A DNA stretch of 64,000 nt from Mycolicibacterium austroafricanum (GTDB lineage Bacteria; Actinomycetota; Actinomycetes; Mycobacteriales; Mycobacteriaceae): positions 1-64,000 of the forward strand of contig NZ_CACSIP010000045.1 in the NCBI RefSeq assembly GCF_902705885.1, given 5' to 3'. A program made the translations under genes and the position numbers. Under the pieces are notes generated by a model that saw only the letters and a program-made list of their open reading frames with translations, did no database searches and was not told where the DNA came from. Position 1 is the stretch's first letter. Every line of letters begins with the position of its first letter. Below, piece after piece: positions 32,831 through 42,039 of this stretch.

Positions 32831-34270
32831 CTACGCGGCGGGCACCCAGTTGCCGTGGAATCCCGCCGGGACACGATGCGGCAGCCTGATGACGGCGATG
32901 TCGCACAGGCTCTGGGCATCGAGGATGGCCAGTTCGCTGCGGTCGGTCGACCGGTCGTACACGTAGCCCATCAGCACCCCGTCATCCTCGGCGGCATGCT
33001 CGGATGAAGGCTGGAAGATGAACTCACCCAGCGCCTTTCCTTCGCCGAAGCTGCGAGCCGCGGTGTTGCCGCCGACCAGGTCGTGTTTGAGCAGCGTGTC
33101 GGAGCCGTCGGTGCCTTCGCCGACACTGGGGGCGTAGCCGTACCGGTGTCGCTTGCCGACCAGTCGCTCGTCGACTCGGGGGAACTCCTGCGCCCGGTCG
33201 TCGATGCGCGACTCACGGACCTTGCCGTCGGCGAGATCGACGGTCCACCGCTCCAGCGTCGGCGGCCCGTCGTTGGGGCCGAGGTGGTCGGTGTCGAACA
33301 TCTTCGGGTGACGCACGACGTCACAGACGACGGCGCCGCCGTCGTCGTAGGCGTTCATCGGATGGAAGACGTAACAGGGCTCGACGTCGAACCAGCGGAC
33401 GTCGGCGTTGCCGCCCGCGCGCGGCATCACACCGATCCGGGCCGGGTACTTCGGGTTCCACGAGTACGGGAAGCGACGGTCAGACGCGTGGCCGCCAGGG
33501 CGGCGAGCGGCGACGGGATCAGGGACACGGACCCTGCCGATGACGGCGGACAACAACAGTTGAGCGGGCAACCGAAGCCCGCGGGGCACGCCCATGGTCG
33601 CCGCCTGGCGGACATCAAAGGTGACCGGTAGGTCGTAGAACACCACATGACGCTCGGTCAACGAGAAGTCGTGCATCATCGGGCTGCCCGTGACCTCGAT
33701 GTCCACCGTGCGCCGCGCCCTGCCGTCGGTGCCGATCACCGAGTACTGCACGGTATTCCCCCGCAACATGCTGTAGGACACCGCGTGCAACTCCCCGGTG
33801 TCGGGATCCCGTTTGGGGTGGGCGGTGTAGCCGCCGGCCAACGTCCCGTCGAAGTCGCACACACCCACGGTGTCGAGTTCGTCGGTCAACTCGTAGTTCG
33901 CAACCCCGGCTTCGATCAGCGCGAGCGTCTTGCCGGCGTGGCCGATCACGTTGGTGTTGGCGCCCACGCCGGAGATCGGGAACCGCCCGGGAGGCGCCGG
34001 CTCACCGAGCGCGCCGGCGGTGAGCGGGCCGCGGACCCACCGGTTGCGGTACCACTCGGCGCTGCCGTCGCGGATGCGGATCCCGTGGACCATCCCGTCA
34101 CCGACGAACCAGTGGTACAGGTCGGGATCGATCTCGCCGACGGGGTTCGGACCGTTCCGTAGGTAACGGCCGTCGAGGTGGTCCGGGATCGTTCCGATCA
34201 CTTCGAGGTCGGTGAGCGTGAATTCTTCCGACAGCGGCGCAAAGGCGCCTTCGAGATAGCGATTCCCCAT
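32831..34270 (-). CDS. Carotenoid/stilbene cleavage oxygenase family protein
   Basis: A 479-residue non-haem iron dioxygenase of the carotenoid cleavage (RPE65/lignostilbene dioxygenase) family. All four iron-binding histidines are visible: His151 (TAHP), His200 (MMHDFS), His303 (FHPMNAY) and one near the C-terminus (PAGFHGNW). The RNGPNP and WFVGDGMVHG segments near the start match the first blade. The ATG is at 34270. It would cleave a double bond of an apocarotenoid or stilbene. Two TetR-type operators lie 15 and 41 bases upstream, so it is probably the main target of the TetR gene at 36,078. Confidence 0.93.
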   Translation of the reverse strand: MGNRYLEGAFAPLSEEFTLTDLEVIGTIPDHLDGRYLRNGPNPVGEIDPDLYHWFVGDGMVHGIRIRDGSAEWYRNRWVRGPLTAGALGEPAPPGRFPISGVGANTNVIGHAGKTLALIEAGVANYELTDELDTVGVCDFDGTLAGGYTAHPKRDPDTGELHAVSYSMLRGNTVQYSVIGTDGRARRTVDIEVTGSPMMHDFSLTERHVVFYDLPVTFDVRQAATMGVPRGLRLPAQLLLSAVIGRVRVPDPVAARRPGGHASDRRFPYSWNPKYPARIGVMPRAGGNADVRWFDVEPCYVFHPMNAYDDGGAVVCDVVRHPKMFDTDHLGPNDGPPTLERWTVDLADGKVRESRIDDRAQEFPRVDERLVGKRHRYGYAPSVGEGTDGSDTLLKHDLVGGNTAARSFGEGKALGEFIFQPSSEHAAEDDGVLMGYVYDRSTDRSELAILDAQSLCDIAVIRLPHRVPAGFHGNWVPAA

Positions 34271-34284
34271 CGCCCGACCTTCCG

Positions 34285-34297
34285 ATAACAGCGTTAT
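34285..34297. promoter_or_regulatory. Operator ATAAC-N3-GTTAT, site 1
   Basis: Perfect 5-3-5 inverted repeat (ATAAC AGC GTTAT, flanked G and A) 15 bases before the carotenoid oxygenase ATG. Confidence 0.65.
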
Positions 34298-34310
34298 ACG
34301 CGCCCTCTGT

Positions 34311-34323
34311 ATAACACCGTTAT
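34311..34323. promoter_or_regulatory. Operator ATAAC-N3-GTTAT, site 2
   Basis: Perfect 5-3-5 inverted repeat (ATAAC ACC GTTAT) 26 bases centre-to-centre from site 1. It lies in the region shared with the divergent symporter gene. Confidence 0.65.
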
Positions 34324-34518
34324 CACAGGACGGCAACCGCCCCGGCTGCACGGGCGCGCCCGGCCGGGGTGGCGGCCCTGGCAGCCGGCCTTGTCCGTCA
34401 GGACAAGCCTCGGCTGGATTTCTGGTGCGATGCGCCAAATGATTCATGTCGCTTTCCGGCTTTACTGAGATCTACCTCACGTGGCCGGGACGCACCCCCA
34501 AGGGAACAGGACATCGTT

Positions 34519-36039
34519 ATGACCGACTCCACGTATCAAATCCTGGCCATCGGGCTGTACTTCGCCGCGATGATCGCGATCGGGTACTACGCCTACCGCC
34601 AGACCAGCGATCTGGACGATTACATGCTCGGCGGCCGCAGGCTCCATCCCGGTGTCGCGGCATTGTCTGCGGGCGCCTCCGACATGTCGGGCTGGCTGCT
34701 CCTCGGTGTGCCCGGCGCCATCTACGTCGCGGGCCTCGGGGAGTCGTGGATCGTCATCGGGCTGGTGATCGGCGCCTACCTCAACTGGCGCTTCATCGCC
34801 CCGCGGCTGCGGGCCTACACCCAGATCGCCAACAACTCGATCACCGTGCCGAGCTTCTTCGAGAACCGGCTGCGCGACCACTCACATGTCCTGCGGATCG
34901 CGGCCGGGGTGATCATCCTGGTCTTCTTCACCTTCTACGTGTCGTCCGGCATGGTGGCCGGCGGGGTGTTCTTCGAGACCACGTTCGGCTCGTCCTACCT
35001 GTTCGGCATGTTGCTCGTCGCCGGAGTCACGTTGAGCTACACCCTGTTCGGAGGATTTCTCGGCGCCACCCTCACCGATGTCGCGCAGGGGCTGTTGATG
35101 CTCGCCACCCTCATCGTGGTTCCGGTGGTCACGATCATCGCCGTCGGCGGTCCGGGTGAGGTGGTCACCGCGATCCAGGCCGCAGACACCGCCCACAACC
35201 TCGCCGATCCCGGTGACGAGATCCACCGCACCTCGCTGTTCTACGGCGGCAGCATCATGGCCGTACTGTCCGCTGCGGCCTGGGGGCTCGGCTACTTCGG
35301 TCAGCCCCACATCATCGTCCGGTTCATGGCTCTTCGGTCCCCCGCAGACGCCAAAGCCGGCCGCCGAATCGGCATCAGCTGGATGGTGCTCAGCGCGCTG
35401 GGCGCCATCGCCACCGGTTTCGCGGGCCTGGCGTACTTCTTCAACCAAGGGGAGACACTCGACAACCCCGAGACCGTGTTCCTGCAACTGGCACAGATCA
35501 TGTTCCACCCCTTCGTCGCGGGGATCGTGCTCGCGGCGGTGCTCGCCGCAGTCATGTCGACCATCTCGTCGCAGCTGATCGTCTGCTCGTCGGCCCTGGT
35601 CGAAGACATCTATCGGGCGTTCGGCAAGGAGACCAGCCCGACAAAGCTGGTCAACTACGGCAGGCTCGGCGTCTTGACGGTCGCGGTGGTGGCCATCGCC
35701 CTGGCCCTGAACCCGGACGGGACGATCCTTGACCTCGTCGGCTTCGCGTGGGCAGGCTTCGGTGCGGCGTTCGGCCCGCTGATCATCCTGTCGCTGTTCT
35801 GGCGCAGGCTGACCTCCGCCGGTGCGATCGGCGGCATGATCACCGGCGCGGTGGTGGTCGGCATCTGGGGCCAGACCGAGGCACTGGCCAGCGCGATGTA
35901 CGAAATCGTTCCCGGATTCATCGCCTGCGCGGTCGTCGCCGTCGCGGTCTCGCTGGCGACCACACGCGAGAACGAGGACATCGAACGCGAGTTCACCGAG
36001 ATGGATGTCGCGATTCGCGAGCCGGCCACTGTCGGCTGA
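34519..36039 (+). CDS. Sodium:solute symporter (PutP-like, SSS family)
   Basis: A 506-residue sodium-coupled transporter with about 13 transmembrane segments. It begins like PutP (MTDSTYQILAIGLYFAAM), carries ASDMSGWLLLGVPG with the sodium-site residues and has GQPHIIVRFMALRS in the middle; these match sodium/proline symporters closely. The ATG 34519 follows AACAGGAC; the 50-residue upstream extension is in the promoter region. Proline is the likeliest cargo by family, but its location between a carotenoid oxygenase and a TetR gene is unusual for proline uptake. It may be read through into the TetR gene 38 bases downstream. Confidence 0.92.
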   Translation: MTDSTYQILAIGLYFAAMIAIGYYAYRQTSDLDDYMLGGRRLHPGVAALSAGASDMSGWLLLGVPGAIYVAGLGESWIVIGLVIGAYLNWRFIAPRLRAYTQIANNSITVPSFFENRLRDHSHVLRIAAGVIILVFFTFYVSSGMVAGGVFFETTFGSSYLFGMLLVAGVTLSYTLFGGFLGATLTDVAQGLLMLATLIVVPVVTIIAVGGPGEVVTAIQAADTAHNLADPGDEIHRTSLFYGGSIMAVLSAAAWGLGYFGQPHIIVRFMALRSPADAKAGRRIGISWMVLSALGAIATGFAGLAYFFNQGETLDNPETVFLQLAQIMFHPFVAGIVLAAVLAAVMSTISSQLIVCSSALVEDIYRAFGKETSPTKLVNYGRLGVLTVAVVAIALALNPDGTILDLVGFAWAGFGAAFGPLIILSLFWRRLTSAGAIGGMITGAVVVGIWGQTEALASAMYEIVPGFIACAVVAVAVSLATTRENEDIEREFTEMDVAIREPATVG

Positions 36040-36058
36040 GCCGCCACGCACGCTGTTG

Positions 36059-36071
36059 ATAACAGCGTTAT
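36059..36071. promoter_or_regulatory. Operator ATAAC-N3-GTTAT, site 3
   Basis: Perfect 5-3-5 inverted repeat identical in its core to site 1 (ATAAC AGC GTTAT). It ends 6 bases before the TetR ATG, suggesting autorepression. Confidence 0.7.
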
Positions 36072-36077
36072 GGTTAC

Positions 36078-36749
36078 ATGGCAGCTGTGAGTGAACCACG
36101 CGACCTGTTGATCGAGGCGGGGGTGCGGATCCTCGAGCGCGACGGATTACCCGCGCTCAGCGCACGCAACGTCGCTGCCGAGACCGGCACCTCGACCATG
36201 GCGGTCTACACGCACTTCGGTGGGATGACGGGTCTGCTCGACGCCATCGCCGTCGAGGTGTTCTCGCGGTTCACCCAAGCGCTGACCGAGGTGCCCGAGA
36301 CCGATGATCCGGTGGCGGACTTTCTCGCGATGGGCCTGGCCTATCACCGCTTCGCACTCACTCATCCTGCGCGCTACCAGTTGATGTTCGGCACGTCCAC
36401 ACCGGCGTCGATCGCAGTCCACCGGGCCGACCTCACCGTCGCCGGCAGTGCGACCGACCGCGCCGAATGGGCCAATTCCTTCGGGGCGCTCCACAGCGCC
36501 GTGCACCGGATGATGGTCGCGGGCCGGATCCGCGACGACGACGAACTGGCCGTGGCCGGCCGACTGTGGAGCATCAACCACGGCGCCGTGCTGCTCGAGA
36601 TGGCCGGCTTCTTCGGCCACGAAGGCCACGGGCTGATCCAGATCCTGGGCCCGCTGATCATCGACACGCTGGTGGGGATGGGTGACGACCGCGCGGCGGC
36701 GACCCAGTCGATGCACAGCGTCGCTACCGCGCAGGCGGGTCAAACCTGA
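36078..36749 (+). CDS. TetR-family regulator with WHG-type C-terminal domain
   Basis: A 223-residue repressor. The N-terminal helix-turn-helix is at about residues 8-55 (LSARNVAAETGTSTMAVYTHFGG). The C-terminal domain resembles the TetR WHG group (FALTHPARYQLMFG). An ATAAC-N3-GTTAT operator overlaps its ribosome-site region, and two more copies are in the carotenoid oxygenase/symporter promoter. This makes it the probable regulator of both. The ligand could be an apocarotenoid or similar hydrophobic molecule. Its last 10 bases overlap the convergent acyltransferase gene. Confidence 0.9.
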   Translation: MAAVSEPRDLLIEAGVRILERDGLPALSARNVAAETGTSTMAVYTHFGGMTGLLDAIAVEVFSRFTQALTEVPETDDPVADFLAMGLAYHRFALTHPARYQLMFGTSTPASIAVHRADLTVAGSATDRAEWANSFGALHSAVHRMMVAGRIRDDDELAVAGRLWSINHGAVLLEMAGFFGHEGHGLIQILGPLIIDTLVGMGDDRAAATQSMHSVATAQAGQT

Positions 36750-38005
36750 TCTCGCAGTGCGTGCTCCAATCGCTGCAGGTATGCGTCGACCTCTCCGATC
36801 GCCGACTCCGCTGCGTGCACACTGACCGCGATCGTGTCGCCGATCCCGTGCACGCCATGTGTCACCCCCATCATCGGCGACAGGCCGGGAAAACCGGCGG
36901 TCACCAGGACCGGCGCCCCGCCGAACCGAAGGTCCTTCGCGCCGCGGTTGACGCTGGACACCACGGTGTTGCCCGCCACGGTGGGCGACCGGACCTCGGG
37001 GTCGAATTGTCTTACTCCCCAACGAAGTATCGGCGCCGGGATGGAGGCGAATGCGGCGCTTTCGGCACGCATCGCCGGGTGGGCGGCCCGGCGGCGGCGC
37101 TGCCGCAGGTCGGCGACGATCCGGCGGATCCGCAGCCCGGCGTCCGCGTCGGGGTAGAGCCCGACGCTGACGTTTCCGAAGTGGTTGTGCGCCAACCGCG
37201 GACCTGTTCTGGCCATCGGCACTTCCGCGCCGAGCAGCGACGGGTCGTCACCGAGCTCGCGCAGGTGCCCGGACAGAGCCGTGGATACCGCCGACAGCAC
37301 CCCGACCGTCACCGTCGGCCCCGGCAGATGTCCGGGTGTGCAGAACACCGTACGCACGTGCCGTGGTCCGGACGGGCGGGCATTGCTGCGTAGTGCGGGC
37401 ACCGAAACCGCCTGGGGAGGAACCACTCCTGCGGCGGTGTCGCGGACCAGTCTGCGATGGCCGCGCGCGGCCGCCAACGCGCGCGCCGGAAGTCCGGCCG
37501 CGGTGTGCGGTGAGCTGACCGCGCCCGGGCCGGGGCCGACGCGGCCGAACAAGTAGCCCGCCAGCGCCGAGGACCGGACGCCGTCGGCGAGCGCGTGACA
37601 AACCTGAAGCACCGCCACCGTGCCCCGCGGGACGTCCGGAATGCCTTCGATGTCGGGGAAGACGTGCAGCCGCCACGTCATCTCCCGCGGCTCGAGCTGG
37701 TGGTCGGCCAACTCCGTCACCGCGGCGAGACAACCCCGCCAGGTGCGCTCGGCCAGTTCGTGCACCACGAACTGGTCCGGTCCGACCTCGCGGGACTCCC
37801 AAGCCGGATAGCGCCAGGACCGGTCGTCGCAGATCCGCAATCGGAGTTCGGCGCAGCGCTGTGACCTTTCCTCGATCTCCTGCACCGCACGGCCCACCCC
37901 CACCGAATCCGCAGCGAAGCCGTACAGCAGGAACTGGTCATTGGGGATGGCGGCCGACATCCAGTACGTCTGTGCGTCGACCGGGGCGAGGCGGCGGACC
38001 GTCAT
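36740..38005 (-). CDS. WS/DGAT-like acyltransferase (variant active-site motif)
   Basis: A 421-residue protein of the wax ester synthase/diacylglycerol acyltransferase fold. The HHxxxDG active-site motif is CHALADG here; the second histidine, taken as the catalytic one, and the DG pair are kept. The C-terminal block NTVVSSVNRGAKDLRFGG and GLSPMMGVTHGVHGIGD corresponds to the WS/DGAT NVPGP...GL region. It begins MTVRRLAPVD, like the LSPVD start of mycobacterial Tgs proteins; a GTG three codons earlier is possible. It could make triacylglycerol or wax esters, or acylate another alcohol. Confidence 0.8.
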   Translation of the reverse strand: MTVRRLAPVDAQTYWMSAAIPNDQFLLYGFAADSVGVGRAVQEIEERSQRCAELRLRICDDRSWRYPAWESREVGPDQFVVHELAERTWRGCLAAVTELADHQLEPREMTWRLHVFPDIEGIPDVPRGTVAVLQVCHALADGVRSSALAGYLFGRVGPGPGAVSSPHTAAGLPARALAAARGHRRLVRDTAAGVVPPQAVSVPALRSNARPSGPRHVRTVFCTPGHLPGPTVTVGVLSAVSTALSGHLRELGDDPSLLGAEVPMARTGPRLAHNHFGNVSVGLYPDADAGLRIRRIVADLRQRRRRAAHPAMRAESAAFASIPAPILRWGVRQFDPEVRSPTVAGNTVVSSVNRGAKDLRFGGAPVLVTAGFPGLSPMMGVTHGVHGIGDTIAVSVHAAESAIGEVDAYLQRLEHALRDQV

Positions 38006-38059
38006 GATGCCCACGCTAGGCGGTGCTGCTGAACTGCCCAGTCAGGCCGGGGCGCGCTG

Positions 38060-38758
38060 TTACACCGGGTCGAACTGTGAGATCAGCCAGCGGTCGTCGA
38101 CCTTCTTCAGCGTCACCCGCACACTCGACGCGGTGTCTGTGGGCGCGTCCTGCCCGACGATCACCGTCTGGTTGACGAACACCAGGACCACTGCCTCGTT
38201 CTGCGTCGCCGAGACCGAGGCCGCCGCCGGAACCGAGGCCACCGCAGAGATCTGCTGCTCCTTGGCGCCGGGGATCACCACATCGTTGGTCAGCGAGGTG
38301 TAGGAGTCGCGGAACTCACCGGTCAGTAGATCCCGTGCCGCCCCGAGCTGTTCCTCGACGGTGTCGGGTGCGTACGACAGCAGCGCGATCGTGGTGTCCC
38401 TGGCGGCCTGGACCGACGTCGCAGCCGCCACCTCGCTGTTGCGGACCGAGTTGTCCAGCCACTTGAGGTATCCGGCCCCCAGCGCGAGCGCGAGCGCGAG
38501 TGCAGGCAGCAGCGCGAACGCCACGAGCCGCGTCCACTGGATGCCGCGCTTCGGAGCGGCCGGCGCGGTCGCAGCATCGGAGGCGCCGTCGGATTCCTCG
38601 GTCTCGACCTCGGCAGGGTCCGCTGCGTCGGCATCCTCGACAGCCTCGTCGGTGGTCTCGGTGTCTTCGACAGCCTGGACATCCGGATCGGTCTTGGCAC
38701 CCACAGCAGCGTCGTCCTCCACGGTCGTGGTCGCCTTCTCGGTCTTGTCTGTGCTCAC
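38060..38758 (-). CDS. Mce-associated membrane protein (second of two)
   Basis: A 232-residue protein with a long acidic N-terminal tail (about 1-70, rich in Asp, Glu and Ala). One transmembrane helix follows (about 75-95, LVAFALLPALALALALGAGYL), then an NTF2-like extracytoplasmic domain ending DDRWLISQFDPV. This layout is that of the Mam/Mas proteins at the 3' end of mce operons. The start is GTG 38758, overlapping the previous gene as GTGA. Such proteins are thought to stabilise the Mce importer. Last gene of the operon. Confidence 0.88.
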   Translation of the reverse strand: MSTDKTEKATTTVEDDAAVGAKTDPDVQAVEDTETTDEAVEDADAADPAEVETEESDGASDAATAPAAPKRGIQWTRLVAFALLPALALALALGAGYLKWLDNSVRNSEVAAATSVQAARDTTIALLSYAPDTVEEQLGAARDLLTGEFRDSYTSLTNDVVIPGAKEQQISAVASVPAAASVSATQNEAVVLVFVNQTVIVGQDAPTDTASSVRVTLKKVDDRWLISQFDPV

Positions 38759-39456
38759 GGTACGAACTCCACGTTGGACACCTTGGCCTCGTCGCCGACC
38801 TGCTCCACCAGCAGCCGCATCCGCCATGCCCGCGGTTCCTGTTCGGGTGCACCGGCGTTGGTCGTCCTCACGCTGACCGCGACCAGAACCTGAGCCTCGC
38901 GCTCGCTCGACGACTCCAGACCCGCCTCGGCGATGGTGCCTTCGGACTTCGACTGCGCCTGCTTGACCACCTCGACGAAGGGCTGCGCGCGCTGCTGGAA
39001 GTCGTCGTAGAAGGTGCCGGTCGCCGAGTCGAGGATGCGCTGAACGTCCGCTTCGGCGGTCTCGAAGTTGATGGTGGTGAGGTTCAGCGCGCCCTGCCGT
39101 CCCACCTGGAGGAACAGGTTGCGCTGCGCCTCGGCCTGGGTCGACTCGTACGCCCGGTACCCGAGCCAGCCCGTCAGACCGGCCAGCGCCACCACCCCGG
39201 CGAGACCTGCGATCAGCGCGACTTTGACGTGCGACATCGGGCGGCGCGCACGAGCCGCTTCATCGATGTCACCGTCATCGGCGTCATCGATTTCGGCTTC
39301 ATCGATATCGGCGTCGTCGATTTCGGCTTCGTCGGTGGCCGTCGTCTCGTCCTCGGCGGCGGTCTCTTCGACCGCCTGCGACTCCGAGTTCGCGACGCCG
39401 GACGCTGGGTTCGCCTTCGTCAGTTCCCCTTCGGGGGCAGCAGCATCGTCTGCCAT
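38755..39456 (-). CDS. Mce-associated membrane protein (first of two)
   Basis: A 233-residue protein with an acidic tail of repeated D/E/A/I units (about 1-70). One membrane helix follows (VALIAGLAGVVALAGLTGWLGY), then an NTF2-like domain (TATGTFYDDF-type region around 140). The start at 39456 lies inside the 3' end of mceF (37-base overlap in another frame), and its stop overlaps the next gene by GTGA. The pair matches the two Mam genes that follow mceF in mycobacterial mce operons. Confidence 0.88.
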   Translation of the reverse strand: MADDAAAPEGELTKANPASGVANSESQAVEETAAEDETTATDEAEIDDADIDEAEIDDADDGDIDEAARARRPMSHVKVALIAGLAGVVALAGLTGWLGYRAYESTQAEAQRNLFLQVGRQGALNLTTINFETAEADVQRILDSATGTFYDDFQQRAQPFVEVVKQAQSKSEGTIAEAGLESSSEREAQVLVAVSVRTTNAGAPEQEPRAWRMRLLVEQVGDEAKVSNVEFVP

Positions 39457-40880
39457 GTTTGCTCCTCTGCGGCACTCCGGGCCAGGTTGGACTGTGTGTA
39501 GACACGTCCGTCCGGTCCAACGTACGTGCCGCTCGCCGGATCATATTCGGCGGCTGCCAATGCAGGCGGCGCCGGAGGCGGTGGCGGGAGCGCTTCTGCA
39601 GGTGGTGAGCCTGGCGGCAACTGGGGGACGGCCTGCCCGGAGATCGTGGCGTTCGGGTCGCCCTTCCAGTTGTATCCATCGTTCAACGGCACGTAGTCCT
39701 CGTCGCTTTCACACATCCTCGCGGTCGGTGCGCGTTTGCCCGGCACCGTGACACACGGGATGTTGCGGGCACCCCGGACGTTGAACGGCCCGTCCTGCGG
39801 GACGCGGCAGTACAAGTCTCCCGCCGGCCTGTCCGGATAGTCCTCGAACGTCGGTGCCCGCTGCTGCTGGATCGGCAGGAAGCCGGTGTTGCAGGGCGGC
39901 GGGATGTTCAGGTTGAGATTCAAGGTGAGGTAGTCACCCATGTAGTCCTGCTTGGTCCCGTTCTTGGCCACTCCGACGCCCTGGGTGACCGCGGTACCCT
40001 GCGGAAGCAGCACCAACAGTTGCTCGAGGTTCGGCTGGTAGGTGACGGCGACCTCGCCGATGCTGGCCAGGTTGGCCAGCACGATCGGCAGGGTCGGTTG
40101 CAGCTGATCGAACAGCGCCCGCACCTCTTCGGCCGCGCCAGGTCCCTTGCTGAGGATGCCCGACACCGCGCCATCCTCGCGCTGCAGCTGACCGGTGACA
40201 TTCGCCAGGTTCGACGCCCACGCCCGAATGGAACCCGAGGTGTCGGTCTGGGAGTCCAGGACCGGCTGGACGTCGTCGATCACCGTGGTCAGCGAGTCCA
40301 GGTTCTCCCGGGCGTCGATCGCCAATGTCGCAGAACCGCTGACCAGTCGGCGCAGTTCGGGGCCGAGCCCGCCCACCGCGAGGTACGCCTCGTCGACCAC
40401 CGTGCGGAGGTTGTCCTGCGGAATGGCCTGCAGACCGGTGTTGGTCAGTTCCAGCACGGTGTTCACGTCGACGGGCACCACCGCGCGGTCCCGCGGGATC
40501 ACGTCGCCGTCACTCAGCTCGGGGCCGTCGCTGCTCTGCGGCAGCAGCTCCACGAACAGCTCACCGACCGCCGACCGACTGTGCACCTCGGCCACCAGGT
40601 CGGCAGGGATCTCGACGTTGGAGTTCAGCGAGAGCTGCGCCGCCACGCCGGTGTCGGTGAGTCCGACACTGTCGACGATGCCCACGTGGGAGCCACGGTA
40701 GGTGACATTGCTGCGCTCATAGAGCCCGCCGGTCTCCGGCAGTTCGAGGGTCACCCGGTACTGGCCGATGCCCAGCATCGCCGGCAGTCGGATGTATCCG
40801 AACACCATGATCGCCAGCGCCGTAGAAGCCACCACGGAGAAGATCGCCAGCTGGATCAGCATCTGTCTTGTCACGCGCAT
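39420..40880 (-). CDS. mceF: Mce family protein, F position
   Basis: A 486-residue Mce protein: one N-terminal helix (about 8-28), the MlaD/MCE domain (about 38-115, RVTLELPETGGLYERSNVTYRG then GSHVGIVDSV), a helical Mce4_CUP1-type region and a proline-rich tail (PPPPPAPPALAAAE). It is the sixth and last Mce subunit of the lipid-import tube. The ATG at 40880 leaves a single base after the mceE stop. Its 3' end overlaps the first Mce-associated gene by 37 bases. The F-position call rests on order and the longer tail. Confidence 0.92.
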   Translation of the reverse strand: MRVTRQMLIQLAIFSVVASTALAIMVFGYIRLPAMLGIGQYRVTLELPETGGLYERSNVTYRGSHVGIVDSVGLTDTGVAAQLSLNSNVEIPADLVAEVHSRSAVGELFVELLPQSSDGPELSDGDVIPRDRAVVPVDVNTVLELTNTGLQAIPQDNLRTVVDEAYLAVGGLGPELRRLVSGSATLAIDARENLDSLTTVIDDVQPVLDSQTDTSGSIRAWASNLANVTGQLQREDGAVSGILSKGPGAAEEVRALFDQLQPTLPIVLANLASIGEVAVTYQPNLEQLLVLLPQGTAVTQGVGVAKNGTKQDYMGDYLTLNLNLNIPPPCNTGFLPIQQQRAPTFEDYPDRPAGDLYCRVPQDGPFNVRGARNIPCVTVPGKRAPTARMCESDEDYVPLNDGYNWKGDPNATISGQAVPQLPPGSPPAEALPPPPPAPPALAAAEYDPASGTYVGPDGRVYTQSNLARSAAEEQTWQTMLLPPKGN

Positions 40881-40881
40881 G

Positions 40882-42039
40882 TCATGGCCCCTGATCCCAG
40901 CGGTACGGCACGAGCAACGGATTGCCGCCAGGTGGCGGGACGTGGTGGTTGCACGGGCTGGGCATCTGCCCCACCGTGCGGCCCCACTGCAACTCCAGCC
41001 ACGTCAGATTGCACTCCCACCGGGTGCCGGTGAAGAAGCCGGCGTCGATCCGACTCAGCGTCAGGTCGACGATCAGCGACAGGTTGGCATAGTCGCCGCG
41101 CAGCCAGTTGGTCAGCGTCTCCTTCGGGAACGGGAAGGTCGGCAGGAAGCTCAGCGACCGCGTCAGCGCCGGACCGGCATCGGCCAGCGACTGCAGCACC
41201 GGTCCGAGATCCCTGAGCTCCTGGACGAGAGCTTCCCTGGTCTGGTTGACCGAGTCCGCCGCCAGCGCACTGAACCTTCCGAGCTGCACCAGCGTCTCGG
41301 AGAGCATCTCGCGCTGGTCGCGCAGCACCGCCAGCGCGTCAGGGATCGTCCGCAGCGCCTCGTCCACCACCGGCTTCTGCTCGGCGATCTGACCGACCAG
41401 GCTGTTGAGGCTCTCCGAGGTGGTGATGATGTCGTTCTTCTGATCGTCGAGGTGCCCGACCGCGATGTCGAGTTGCTCGATCAGGCTGCGCAGATCGTTC
41501 TCGCGACCGGTGAAGGCGACGCTGAGCGCCTCGGTGATGTCCTGGATGTTGCCGAGACCGCCACCGTTGAGCAGCAAGGCGACCGCGGCCAGCGCCTGCT
41601 CGGTGGTGGGGAACGCACCCGCGTTCTCGAGCGGGATCAGCGAGCCCTGTTCGAGCCGGCCCTCCGGAGGCGCGTCGGCAGGCGCCGACAACTCGATGTG
41701 CTGAGAGCCCAGCAGGCTGGTCTGGCCGATCTTGGCCGTTGCGTTGGCCGGCAACACCACGTCACCGTCGAGCGTCATCGTCACCAACGCGTTCCAACCC
41801 TGGCGTTCGATCTCGGTGACGGTGCCGACGTTGACATCACCGACGCGAACCCGGGAGTTCCGTTCGACGTTGTCGACGTCGGGCATCTGCGCCTGGATGG
41901 TGAATGAGCCAGGACCGCCACCCTCGGTGCCCGGCAGCGGGATCGAGTTCAGGCCGCGCCAACCACATCCGGACGCCACCAACGCCACGGAGAGCAGCGC
42001 GACGCCGATCCCGGTACGCACCCGCGACGCCGGCCTCAT
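40882..42039 (-). CDS. mceE: Mce family lipoprotein, E position
   Basis: A 385-residue Mce protein with a lipoprotein signal: a hydrophobic stretch then VASGCGW, giving a lipid-attached Cys25. The MCE domain follows (FTIQAQMPDVDNVERNSRVRVGDVNVGTVTEIER). In mce operons the fifth Mce gene encodes the lipoprotein (LprK/LprN-type), matching this position. It overlaps mceD by ATGA. Ends with a short proline/glycine region (PPPGGNPLLVPYRWDQGP). Confidence 0.93.
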   Translation of the reverse strand: MRPASRVRTGIGVALLSVALVASGCGWRGLNSIPLPGTEGGGPGSFTIQAQMPDVDNVERNSRVRVGDVNVGTVTEIERQGWNALVTMTLDGDVVLPANATAKIGQTSLLGSQHIELSAPADAPPEGRLEQGSLIPLENAGAFPTTEQALAAVALLLNGGGLGNIQDITEALSVAFTGRENDLRSLIEQLDIAVGHLDDQKNDIITTSESLNSLVGQIAEQKPVVDEALRTIPDALAVLRDQREMLSETLVQLGRFSALAADSVNQTREALVQELRDLGPVLQSLADAGPALTRSLSFLPTFPFPKETLTNWLRGDYANLSLIVDLTLSRIDAGFFTGTRWECNLTWLELQWGRTVGQMPSPCNHHVPPPGGNPLLVPYRWDQGP

